Assembly: GCF_002994745.2 (NCBI RefSeq)
Contig: NC_037092.1
Location: 16,793,501-16,857,500 of the forward strand
Length of the DNA stretch: 64,000 nucleotides
From: Rosa chinensis
Lineage: Eukaryota > Streptophyta > Magnoliopsida > Rosales > Rosaceae
Direction: 5' to 3'
In this document: positions 11,401-21,598 of the stretch, piece by piece
How positions within the stretch are numbered: the first letter of the stretch is position 1
Layout of the letters: each line of letters begins with the position of its first letter
The notes under the pieces: generated by a model
Told to the model about the DNA's origin: nothing
Database searches by the model: none
Seen by the model: the letters and a program-made list of their open reading frames with translations, nothing else
Program-made: the position numbers and the translations under genes

Positions 11401-12900
11401 TCGAGATGAGACATAGTGGGGATAGGCCACGACAATTCATGTCATTCCTGCTGAACATTTGTGTTCTTATCTCCCCCTAACGACGGGAAGACTGTTTCAT
11501 CAAAGTGACAACCCGCAAATCTAGCGGTAATGAGATCGCCTTGCAAGGGCATTAAGTGGCGGACGATTGTTGGAGTCTCAAATCCAACGTAGTTGCCCAT
11601 TCGTCTGTAAGGACCCATCATAGAGCATTGTGGTGGCACAATTGGCACATAAATGGCTCACTCAAATATGCGTAAGTACGATACTTGTACCCAGTCACTA
11701 GCTGTAACATAGAGGTAGATTGAGTGGCGGTAGGTCGTAGACGAATGAGCATAGCTGCATGTGATATTGCATCACCCCAAGCGGATGTAAGGAGATTGGT
11801 GCGCAATACCAATGTCCGGACTACCATCGTAGTCATTTTCGCCAGACCATTTGGGTGTGTTCATGGGAATATGATGTCCAACACCAATGCAATAACCATC
11901 GAAAGTCTTCGATGTAAACTCTCTAGAAATGTCAAATCCAATTGACTGAATAGGATGATCCAGGGGGTGAGCTCGTTGTCATATGGTATGTGCTAGGAGT
12001 GTAGCATAAGCAGCATTACAAGTAGATAATGGCACAACATGTGACCAGAGTGTTTGCGTGTCAACCAACATCATGAGATATTTAAACTTCCGCAAGTTGG
12101 TTGAACTAGTCCACAGAATCCGCACGGATTCTATGTAAGAACAAAATGAGTATTTTCATATCCTTTGCATAGGACGGTCTCAGTCCTTATTTCCCTAAGG
12201 AACGGGCTTTGTAAAACGAGCGAGAGGCTTTAAAAGCAACCAATGAGAATTTTGGTTAAGCATGAGCGTCTGAAGCGCTATTTGAAGCAAGTTGGTGATT
12301 GCAGCATCACCTGGGGCGCCATCACCATGATGGATGCCATCCATGGCATCATGGGTTGGGACTACACCATCCCTAAGCTGATGGTGGACTAAGGCGGTAC
12401 CTTAGGCAGCAGCGTCGGTCACACTTAGTCCAGGAATCAACCTTTGATTCATGCTTCATTTCGCTCGAGAGAATGGATGTTCGTGTGAAGTCTTTTGTAG
12501 ACGGATCATCATATCATGACCAGAATGACCTATCCTATCGTGACAAAGTCAATATGTGTCTAAATCCAAGAGATCTTCTCTCATAACTTTATTGGATTAA
12601 TAGCTTGAATAGTGACATAAAGTCCACTAGAGAGACACATAAACTTCTCTAAGATGCGCCATTGTTAGCAATCATTAGAGGTATTGCAAAGGAACACATT
12701 TACCTTCTCTACATGTGTTTTCGCATGGAATCCGTTGACTATTGATAGGTGCGATTTGCCCTAGAAGCGTAGAGAGTTTTTGCGACAGTAATCAAGGTGC
12801 CATTTGGCAGGGGGAACTTGGACTATTCCATGTCCTTGAATTAATATTGATGACCCAACCATCGTAGTCACAAAAGTAATATGCTCATAATCAAAATTGA
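11400..12900 (-). pseudogene. Copia integrase remnants
   Basis: On minus, 11618-11836 gives the integrase C-terminal core with LRTNLLTSAWGDAISHAAML. It continues at 11442-11648 with the region between integrase and RT (GNYVGFETPTIVRHLMP). The upstream core around 11840-11950 has THPNGLA in place of the usual TQNGLAE. Several frame changes make it non-functional. Confidence 0.7.
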
Positions 12901-13272
12901 GTCATCATGAGAAGAACTTGAAATTTTATTCATAAGCCAACGGAGTTACATCATTGTCTCTTTGACCAAAGAAAATCTAATACAAAATGCTAGCTAATGC
13001 AAAACAATGGTAGTCATCTAACTTCTTTTGGTAATTCCAAAATAAATATGACCAGGTTAGTAAAGAGATGTCGGTGGAGCAAGGCTCGCTTAAGTACCAC
13101 TAATCTCATAACCTTCCTAGACATCACACTTACTTTGGGTGAGCCTACTTTGAAGAAAGACTAAACCATTGACATTTACTACAAAGTATATGGCAATTGC
13201 CTATTACATCTCTTGGAAAAATAAAGACTTAAACAGAATTGGCTATCTATTGATCCAAGCCAGATTTGTAGT

Positions 13273-13993
13273 CTTCAACCCTTCACTCTAGATCATCTTC
13301 TTGATCTTCTTGTTCCATATAGTGAGCTTCTGTTGCTTCACAATATGATTTGTAGGCGATGACAATTTCTTCACGAGCTCTACAAATGTGTGCCCAATGA
13401 TCAGACACTCCACATCAAGAACATACATCTCTTTGCTCAAACTCCATTGATTGAGGTGTTTTGAAAACGTTATTTAGATGGCTCTTAGTGTTGGTGGTGC
13501 CACCAACATGGCCAGAGGCGTTGCCTCCCTCTCTCTTTCCACGTTGACCTCTTCAGTTCCGTGTTCACCTATTTTGGCGGTTATCTTCCCTAGTAGAGTG
13601 ATTATATGGACCAGAATGTCCAAATGTATCCCTGAGATTAGGGTTTCGCTCTTGGCGCCTTCTCTTAGGGGCGCGACTATAATTGGATTCCGGAATATAC
13701 TATGTTTCCACGGATCTCGAATTATAGCTCTTCCCAAGGATGTTGTCATGCTTTTCAGTGACATTCATAGGTCCAATGAGCTCATGAAACCTTGTAATCC
13801 GTCTTGCAGTAACATCAATTCGATAGTTCTTAGCAACCATCAATGAAGAGATGGGGAAGGTAGAGAGAGTCTTCTCAATCAACATTGCATTTGTGATCTC
13901 TTTACCACAGAATTCCATTAAGGATTTAATGTGAAGTGCTTCCGAGTTGTAGTCAAGAACTGACTTGAAATCACATAAGCAGAGGCTACGCCA
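13273..13993 (-). pseudogene. Copia gag C-terminal half with CCHC knuckle
   Basis: The frame resumes after the CACTA insertion with DFKSVLDYNSEALHIKS (13700-13993), then shifts into an Arg/Asn/Gly-rich segment. It ends with a CCHC zinc knuckle at about 13388-13430 with the spacing C-x2-C-x4-H-x4-C (GVSDHWAHIC); one of the x positions is a TGA codon. The tail is acidic and stops near 13285. The reading frame is shared with 19118-19465 across the insertion. Confidence 0.75.
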
Positions 13994-14653
13994 CACTACT
14001 ACAAAAGTCGAAACACACAACACTCATCACACAACAGAACTAAAATCTGCTGTTGTGTGTTAACACGCACTCTATCATACAACGGTACAATTATGTTTCT
14101 GTTGTGTTAATATAAGGAAATTGAAATTTTTTTTTTTAAGAAGATATTGTACAACTGAGTTAAGAAGTTTCCGTTGTGTGAATGTGAGGCCTAGATGGAG
14201 GGAAATGAGCACATAATTCCCTCCCAGAAGGAGCTCAATTTGAATTATTCACACAACAGTTTTTTTAATATCTGTTGTATAATGAAATGTTGCATGAACT
14301 TTGAGAAATCCTCTAGGTATAACTAGTGCAAGTTGCACAAATTTGTACAACAGATTGTGATAGTGCTGTTGTCTGAGCCTGGAAACAAATTGCACAGCGC
14401 GGCAAAATTTCACTCAAATGAAACCTATAATCACATGCGGCAAATTTTCCCTCTCAGCCTGCTTTGTAATCATATGCTCATACAACGATGCTTTAATTTT
14501 CTGTTGTTGGAGAAACTTGGAAGTCCCCCACGTACTAAACAACTTAAGTAGTCTTTATTGAAATCAATAGTCTCGATTGGGGTTTACTCCACATTTCTTC
14601 TGCCAGCTCCCGTTCTTCTTCTTCTTTACTACTACTTTCTTCCGTTCCCAATA

Positions 14654-14655
<2 letters not shown>

Positions 14656-14726
<71 letters not shown>
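14656..14726 (+). repeat. (CT)n microsatellite
   Basis: A nearly pure CT run lies just upstream of the captured ATG at 14777, in the place of a 5' untranslated leader. A second shorter CT tract lies near 15200-15236. Confidence 0.9.
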
Positions 14727-14727
<1 letters not shown>

Positions 14728-14776
14728 AATCTCCCCCAAATTTGGCCCTAAAGCTTCGACCTGTCTTGAATCAACC

Positions 14777-14933
14777 ATGGATCTGGCCCCGGAAGAACTT
14801 CAGTTTCTCTAAATCCCAGACATTCTTCGAGAATCAACCTCTTCCCCCAAACAGTCCCCCAAGGCCTTCTACCTCATAACCCTAACCCTAATTTTCCCTT
14901 TCTCCTTCGCAAACCTAGCCCACTCTTTCTGAA
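14777..14933 (+). pseudogene. Captured N-terminus of a plant integral membrane protein
   Basis: The frame opens MDLAPEELQFL, meets a TAA, then continues IPDILRES and SPKAFYLITLTLIFPFSF up to FANLAHSF before a TGA. I recognise this as the N-terminus of a plant multi-pass membrane protein family whose members begin MDL-PEELQFL and have a first membrane segment of the form LITLTLIFPLSFAILAHSLF. I cannot name the family's function. The stop and truncation make it a dead fragment inside the CACTA element. Confidence 0.6.
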
Positions 14934-15239
14934 GGTAGTGTTCAGTTGGAAGGTTTTTCCCTGGAGGTTTAGCAATGGCGTATTCTCATTAATCTGATAG
15001 ATGTTTTCATGTTAATGATGGGTTTTTCCAATTCCACACTTAATTTCAATCCCAACCTCCCATCATCATGGACCCCCTAAATCCCTAAATCCTGCACCTT
15101 CACGGGGAACCAACTACGATGGCCTCGCTTCTCAAGCCATCCAAGTGGGTGATTCTCAATCCCTAAACCTCACTTCTTCTATGTCAATCTCGCCAACTCG
15201 ATCTCTCTCTCTCTCTCTCTCTCTCGTTCTCTCTCTCTG

Positions 15240-16060
15240 CTAGTCTGAGTTGCAACAGGAGCTAATATGCAGCGTCTATGGAGGTTCTTTCATTCTCGTA
15301 AGTAGCTTTTTGTTTTATGCAGAATCAATTTGGCTCAAGCTGATTTTGCTTCTATGTTCACTGTTCAATTTCTACTACAAATTAGGTTTTGAATTTTTAT
15401 TTTTGTTGCTGCAGTTTTGAGCAGTAGAGCTGAGAAGTCAGGCAATTTTCTAGATACAGAGTCTATTTTTGGTCTGGTATTTAATTTAACTAATTTTCCC
15501 CTTAATTTCTTCCCTTTGTTATATTTCTACGTGATATGAATTGAAGCAATTGTTCGTGTAGTGAAGAAAGCTCTGTATCCAATAGGCAATTTCCCTTAAA
15601 ATTTTGATCTTTATCATTCTCATTAGGCAAAGCATTCTTCTTTGATAATTTTTAGGTACAATTAACCCTGGAGAATAGTGTACAAGAAATGAAGAGTCCA
15701 CTCTCACATATTCTCCATCTCCAGTTTCGATGGAGGCTTAAGGTTTTTTTTTTTCCCATTTATTTAGTCATATTCATATTTATACTTATACTATTGGAGT
15801 TTATTGTTGTGGTTGGGTTTCAAGATTCAGTGACTTTGTATTTGATGTGAATTAATGACAGATGAGTAAAATGCCAAATGATGTTCTCTGCTTTCAGGTC
15901 AAGATAGGTTGCTATTCTATACATATTCTTAAACACCTTTGTGGAGAGGAGACCTCACGGATTCCAAATGATGAAGAACCCAGTTGTGATGGCGTAAGTA
16001 GACTTGCAAACCATATATTCAGCCATATGGTGAGAAATGGATTAGAATCTAAACTCTAAA
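15240..16060 (+). other. Exon-like segments of unknown origin inside the CACTA element
   Basis: An ATG at about 15268 (MQRLWRFFHS) is followed by a GTAAGT-like donor, and TTGCTGCAG near 15409-15417 looks like an acceptor before a short open stretch (SSRAEKSGNFLDTESIFGL). Another open stretch at 15862-16059 ends NHIFSHMVRNGLESKL. These look like copied exons with introns, but I do not recognise the source gene. Confidence 0.35.
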
Positions 16061-16860
16061 ACTTATTTTTGACACACTCAGAAGGAGAGGTTTGGTTTTG
16101 AAGTTCATTGAGCTTTTTTGTTGTATAGTATTAAAAAAAAAATCCTTTTTCCTCCAAGTTTGATGAGTTTTTTTTCTCTGCTTCTTATTACTCGCTTACT
16201 CTGCTTTGCACTAGCTGATCATTCATGTATATGGGGCTTATTAGTTCTTAACTCAACATGTCTTATTAAGTTTTAAGGGACAATCTGTTTTCTCAAATTA
16301 GCATGACAGATTAAAAAGTAAAATCTACATCCTAAATTTGAAACTTCTGACTATCAATAGCTACATCTTCTTCCTTCAGTTGACACCTATAGTTATTTGA
16401 TCTATAACTTCTTATGTCATATGAGATTTGGTATATCAGTGAGAGATTCTATCTTTGTGAAGGACAGTGTTATTGACCTACATATAGTTATTATTTTACA
16501 GTAATAAGCGGTTACATAAACATAAACTTTTTTTTATATAGAAATCAGTGTGTTAAATTCTTCCCTTCTGTTAGAGTATAAGTTTGCTCTTGCTCCTATA
16601 TGCTTCTGTCTGGAGAAATGGTTTTGAATTGCTTCGAGGTATAGAAATGATACGATAACTCATGAAAGCTGTGTATGATTCCAAAGCAACTTTCAACTGT
16701 ATAAAAATCTCAAGTTGTTTTAAATTTGGGAAAACTACAAACTTCCTTCTGCCATGAAATTACAGTAGAGATCGAAAGTTATTGTGAAATGGTTTTTTTT
16801 ATTTTTCCGCTGTGTTTACTTTGCACCTGAAGGGATTCGCTGCCATTTGATATTTTGCAG

Positions 16861-16971
16861 GGCAAGCATTACCCCTGGAGCTGTATTGATCGTTATGGCT
16901 GGAAGATTCAATGGTAATAGGGTTGTCTTTTTGAAGCATCATTCTTCTTGCTTGCCTTTGGTCACTTAACA
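16861..16971 (+). pseudogene. RPL6: Captured exon of ribosomal protein L6 (eL6)
   Basis: After an acceptor-like TATTTTGCAG the sequence encodes [18 protein letters not shown] then [17 protein letters not shown] and a stop. This matches the conserved core of cytosolic ribosomal protein L6 ([35 protein letters not shown] in the plant family). The match ends in a TAA where the parent continues GPF. It sits among fragments of other genes in the CACTA element, so it is a copied exon and not a working L6 gene. Confidence 0.85.
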
Positions 16972-17145
16972 ATGTGAGAAATTGTTTTTACTTTTGGTTA
17001 CCAAGTAGTGCCTTTTGATGAATGTTTCATGTAGTTTGCTATGTTTGAGTGTCATTGTGGATGTATAATGTATGTTTGAGTGTCATTCTGGGGTTTTGAT
17101 TTTGTGTTTGGGAGTCATCATGCATCTTCTTCTGTTTGGCTGTAG

Positions 17146-17215
17146 GTACAAAAGAGGAGCTCGACAAATCAAATTGCCTTGCAAGCATCTTTACCGTAGT
17201 GAATGCATCAGCAAT
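17146..17215 (+). pseudogene. Captured exon of a BIG BROTHER-like RING E3 ligase
   Basis: Following a TGTAG acceptor, the frame reads YKRGARQIKLPCKHLYRSEC and ISNFF. This fits the middle of the RING-H2 domain of BIG BROTHER-type ubiquitin ligases (Y-x-G-x-RQ-x-LPCKH-x-YHSECISKWL). One Cys, the His and the following Cys of the RING are visible, but the His of YHSEC is Arg here and the rest of the RING is missing. It is an isolated exon copy. Confidence 0.75.
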
Positions 17216-17965
17216 TTTTTTCCCTTTATTTTACATTGTTTAGATATGCCCAATCTGGAACGTTGGCTAGTTCACACAATTTAGTTCCTTATATTGATTA
17301 GGAAAAGTACTATGCTATCCTCATATAGATCGATTAGGATAAGCACTCTACTACTCTATTCGTTTGATTTCTTTTTATCAATCTTGTTATAAGAGGTAAT
17401 TGACTATAGAATGATATATATTAGGCTTGTGAATTGTGAGAAATACAAGTTCTGCATTGTTTACTTCTATCATAGTTTGTTTTTGTTACTGATCGATCAG
17501 TCTTCATATAGTAACATTCGTCTAGATCAATTTTATGGTGAATATGGCTTTCCTTTCCAGCTGGGTGGGTTGGTTTTGGGATCTTTGTTGTTTTAGACTG
17601 AGTTTGTGTATATTTAATCAGCAACATAAAGAAGTGGTAATAGCTTAGGCTAATAGCAATTTGTCCATTAGGAAAAGAATCTCTAAATCATGACTTCTCT
17701 ACATAAAACTGTCAAACCTGAAAATTTTGGTTGTGCTTGTCAAGTTCATTGAGTATGAAGTACATTACCTTTTTTACAGAGAAAATAATTACCCACACCC
17801 CATCTACATCTATCCGAAACTTTATATTATGGGGGTATAGTTACTTGTGGCAATGCTTTTATCATAAGATTATCTATATATGTGTCTATGTTTAGGTACT
17901 TCTCATAAAGCATAATGGTCTCTCATTTTTAACAGTGCATAATGGGTTGTGCTTTTCTCTTGAGT

Positions 17966-18043
17966 AGTGATGGCGCAGCTTCATTGGTGCTAGTGAGTGG
18001 GGAAAAGGCACTTGAATTTGGGTTACATGCTCTTGTTCTTCAT
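17966..18043 (+). pseudogene. Captured exon of acetoacetyl-CoA thiolase
   Basis: The open stretch SDGAASLVLVSGEKALEFGL matches a highly conserved part of cytosolic acetyl-CoA C-acetyltransferase (SDGAAALVLVSGEKAL-LGL in the plant family), the first enzyme of the mevalonate pathway. An acceptor-like CTTGAG or TAG precedes it. Similarity is lost after HALVL. It is a short copied exon. Confidence 0.8.
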
Positions 18044-18439
18044 TCCTCTGAAAAACCAACCCCTTTGGTACTGTATCATGCTCTTCTGCTGCAATATGTG
18101 CTAACTCGTGAAGCTTCACAATAAGCTTGGAGGTGATGCAAATGAGAGTATATATAGTGCACATGATGCTTGATAAAATGGCACAAGAAGGTTTTGTTGA
18201 AGCGAAAAGATATTATATTAGCTTTTGATTCATGTGTAGCTAGCTAGGAATGCTTTCTTGTTTGGTACATTACCTAGTCACTTGAATGTATGGATGTTTG
18301 AAAAATGGTAATGGAATGATATGGATTTGAGTACTTTTTATGTGGTAATTACTGTCCAATATTTAGTCTTACAACACAATGCAAATCAATGTGTTGTCTG
18401 ACTGTAAAAGAGTTCAAAATTGAGGCTTTTCCTACAACA

Positions 18440-19090
18440 GTCACTGGTTTGTTACCCAATTTGATTACAATATTCACACCACAGCTAACCAAATAGAGTA
18501 GTTGTGTGAACTAACAACCAACAACAAAAGAAAACAAAGTTCTGTTGTGTGAGATTCCTAACACACAACAGAAACCAAATAGAGTAGTTATGTGAACTAA
18601 CAACCAACAACAAAAGAAAACATAGTTCTGTTGTGTGAGATTCATAACACACAACAGAAATGAAATCATCTCCGTTGTCTGAGTAATCAACAGACAAGGG
18701 ATATAATTTCACTTCAGTTGTGTGTTATTAATCTCAGACAACAAAGAATGAGTAATATCTGTTGTGTGTTATATATCTCAGACAACAAATAATGAGTAAT
18801 ATCTGTTGTGTGTCATGAATCTCAGACAACAAAGAATGAGTTATATATGTTGTGTGTTATGAATCTCACACAACAGTGAATTCTTTCTTCTGTTGTCTAA
18901 ATGTACCTACACATCTGCACGCATGCCATGCCAGGCACATGCTTGCGCAGAATTCACACAACGGAAATAGATATTCTGTTGAGCAAAGTATTGTCACACA
19001 ACGGTGAAATCACCGTCTGATTTTTCAATCACATAACACTCGTTTAGACCACGGTTTGTTTGGTCATCACACAACAGAAAATCACCGTCG
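18440..19090. repeat. CACTA subterminal repeats
   Basis: Dense copies of CTGTTGTGTG, TCTGTTGTCTGA and their complements; a block of about 100 bp with AACAACCAACAACAAAAG is repeated twice near 18500-18660. Such arrays near the ends are the expected transposase-binding zones of CACTA elements. A similar, shorter array is at 14010-14360. Confidence 0.75.
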
Positions 19091-19117
19091 TCTGATGACC
19101 TTTTTGTAGTAGTGCCA

Positions 19118-19465
19118 TCTCACTTCTAGGTCAGGAAGTAGGGAGTCACGGACGTTGCCAAATCTTTCTTCGAGTGAGACCCACAGCCTTCTGGGGTCTT
19201 CTTCATTCATACACTCGTACTGGAGTGAATCATCCATATAACGAGTCATTAGGATGATGGCTTTCGCCTTATTTGCCTCTAAGGCTGCTCTATTTGCTTC
19301 CAAAGCTTGAGCTTGCTCAACACTTAGCACATCCTGGCTTGGCTCGAGAATCGTATCCAGGATTCCATCGGCCTTGAGATGCTAGCGAACATCACGAACC
19401 CACTTGTGATATCCAAAGCCAGTTGTTCCCAATGAAGCAAAGTCCAATTTGTTCAGGTTACTCAT
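19118..19465 (-). pseudogene. Copia gag N-terminal half, upstream of the CACTA insertion
   Basis: The frame starts MSNLNKLDFASLGTTG at 19465, has a TAG in place of the Q of RQHLKADG, and continues LSVEQAQALEANRAALEANK up to LLPDLEVRWH, where the CACTA end begins. It continues at 13993. The best-preserved relative in the window is at 63376-64000. Confidence 0.8.
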
Positions 19466-20095
19466 CCTAAAAGAGAACAAGAAATTAGGGTTAGTTTCGG
19501 AGCGTAAAGGGCTACCACAAAAACATATAAAATTTCTGAGCGTAGTCACTTCCGAGAAATTAGGAATTTCCGAGCTTAGTCGCTTCCAAGAAATTCAATT
19601 CCAAGAGGGGTTGATTAGATCGAAACAATGATATAAGTGGTCGATCATAAATTCTCTACAAACTCTAAGTTTGGAGATCTCAACAAACTCTAAGCTTGGA
19701 GTGAGCACGAACCCCCACAGTTCGGCTCAATTTGGTCTCCCATATGATGAAGAAAGGGGGGTAGAAGAAGGGAGGTTACAAGTCCCCAAGAAAAAGAAGC
19801 GAAAAACTTCAAAAGCAGGAACTTTTAGTAAACCATACCTCTTAGGATTGCAAAGCGTATTCGATCCTCGTTGTAAGATTGCAGATGAGCTTTAGTCCAA
19901 AGCGAATCAAACTTACTGAAATTCGGAGCAGATTCGCTTCTGAATAGCTCCCACTACGATTGGTGTACAGGTCTCAAAACGACTCCAATAGGGCTGAAAT
20001 TTAGAGGTCAGATAGAAGAGACAGAGCGAATAACTTTGATGAATAAATAATTTTGATCTGAAGTTCCGAACTAGACATTTCAGGGCTTGTAAACG

Positions 20096-20332
20096 TGTTT
20101 TAGGGAAACGAAATTGAGAGTAAATTGTTGTGTGTTCTCATTGATAATATGGGTCTTTTTATATAGAGGATTACAATGCATAGAATCTAAATTGTACAAG
20201 GAAAGGTAATCATACAATGAATGAATATCTCTAAGATATTCTCCGAGATTCTCTCTAATTAAAACCCTATTACCACTAGGTCAAGTAACCTAGAGTTTGG
20301 GCCAGACACACAAATAGAGATTTACTTGAACA
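20096..20332 (-). repeat. 5' LTR of the copia element
   Basis: 237 bp from TGTTTTAGGG to CTTGAACA, paired with the LTR at 9023-9259. The leader that follows (20095-19466) starts differently from the other members (no CGTTATCAGCACG motif), which suggests local loss of the primer site. Confidence 0.85.
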
Positions 20333-20339
20333 TAAACAA

Positions 20340-20700
20340 CTTTTTTCAACGAGGGGAAAATGCATAATGGCTACAAGGAATAGGGAATGATTCAAGCATA
20401 AAGTTAACATGGATCGATTGCGTAAGATTAAATACTGAAATCGGTTGATATTCCAAGTCCTTTTAGAAGTTTCAAATGCATCGAACATGGATACACACTT
20501 TCAGCAAGGTATATATTATTCAGCATCAAAGCTGCTTGAATAATTTGACACATGATACATGCTTAATTATTGATTACATGACAATACCAAACTTATATAT
20601 GGCTTACAACAATAACGAGAATACAAAAACATGAAGACACCAGCAAACCCAACAATACTGGCTATGCCTATGGAAACCAACCATTACTTCAATGTACAAG
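20340..20700. repeat. Remnant of LRR receptor-gene 3' flank
   Basis: The stretch around 20470-20670 (TTCAAATGCATCGAAC, then TTGAATAATTTGACACATGA) matches the sequence just downstream of the receptor gene at 48878 (48545-48720) and in part 36800-36835. It adjoins the copia insertion and no receptor coding sequence is next to it. It looks like the leftover of a third gene copy. Confidence 0.65.
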
Positions 20701-21186
20701 GTTTATATATATGTTTACTTATTTGACTTTTCATTAAATTTTCTATGGATTATAGACTTGAGACCAAATTTTACTCCCTAATCATGCCCCTTGTTATTCG
20801 CAAAATTCTACATCTTTGTTTGTTTTTCAGTTGGTATCTTTGCTCATCATTATATATACATATAACTTGAGCGTTTTCCTATAAAACCAGAAAAGCTGAT
20901 TCCTTTTACATATGCTTCTTGTTGGAGCCTCATTCCCTTCTCACTCTTTTATATAATCATGGTTGGTAGCTTTTATAAGTAACCGGTGTCTACTGTCCTT
21001 GACTATTACTTCTTAATCTTCAATATGCCATTTTGAATTATCAGTAATTCTCCAACTAGTAAAGGCTCTTGCTAATCAATAATGTTCTTTTCCTGGTCTT
21101 TTGACATTGTTATGAAAGGAAAGAAACCATACTGGTTCTGGTAGTCTCGTTCTCTCCTTCCAAAGCTTTGGTCGCTGCAACGATGC

Positions 21187-21278
21187 CAGGCCCGGACTTG
21201 ATATTTTGATGCTTGAGGTGAAAAATAAAATGGGCCTATATTATAAGAAAGAAAGAAAAAAGCCGAATGAATATTTAC

Positions 21279-21310
<32 letters not shown>

Positions 21311-21545
21311 ATATATACATATATAATTAAACATATAACAGAAAAAGGATTCAAACATAGGCCACGAGTAGCATAAAAGAAAGGAATGTAACTTGCCAAC
21401 TAATCCAATCTTATTGTTTAGTGAAAAACTTACAATTTATTTAATTAATAATTTTAAAAAAAAATACCCCAGAAAAAAATTAGGCTTGATGAGACACTGG
21501 GCCTGAGAAGGCTGACTCACCGGCCTCATGTCAGGTCCGGCTCTG
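21187..21545. mobile_element. Small non-autonomous hAT element
   Basis: An 8-bp duplication AACGATGC flanks it at 21179-21186 and 21546-21553. The ends are CAGGCCCGGAC and, inverted, CAGAGCCGGAC. At 359 bp with no coding capacity and with an internal (TA)n run, it fits a hAT-type miniature element. Confidence 0.7.
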
Positions 21546-21553
21546 AACGATGC

Positions 21554-21597
<44 letters not shown>
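21554..21597. repeat. (AT)n microsatellite
   Basis: A long TA run directly after the hAT target duplication. Confidence 0.9.

Positions 21598-21598
<1 letters not shown>

Larger units (their letters stand above)
13994..19114. mobile_element. CACTA transposon carrying host gene fragments (Pack-CACTA)
   Basis: The ends are CACTACTACAAAA (13994-14006) and its complement TTTTGTAGTAGTG (19102-19114), flanked by a 3-bp CCA duplication (13991-13993 and 19115-19117). Removing the insert joins the copia gag codons. The zones next to both ends are packed with CTGTTGTGTG and CACACAACAG motifs in both orientations, as expected for CACTA subterminal repeats. I see no transposase domain. Inside are exon-like pieces of at least four unrelated host genes, listed separately. 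It is therefore likely a non-autonomous, gene-capturing copy. Confidence 0.9.
9023..20332 (-). mobile_element. Ty1/copia retrotransposon with both LTRs, split by a CACTA element
   Basis: Minus-strand order: 5' LTR (20332-20096), leader, gag (19465-19118 and 13993-13273), integrase (about 12900-11400), RT and RNase H (about 11300-9400), purine tract and 3' LTR (9259-9023). The flanks GAAAC (9018-9022) and TAAAC (20333-20337) look like a 5-bp target duplication with one change. Without the 5121-bp CACTA insert the element is about 6.2 kb. My hand count gives about 13 differences between the two 237-bp LTRs, so it is not recent. All genes are broken. Confidence 0.85.

Noticed and set aside
14558..14879. 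Plus-strand open frames with long SLSLSL runs
   Set aside because: Translation of the (CT)n microsatellite; only the part from the ATG at 14777 resembles a protein.
18485..18845. CRISPR-like short repeats
   Set aside because: The repeats are irregular, in both orientations and in a plant CACTA subterminal zone; spacing is not array-like.
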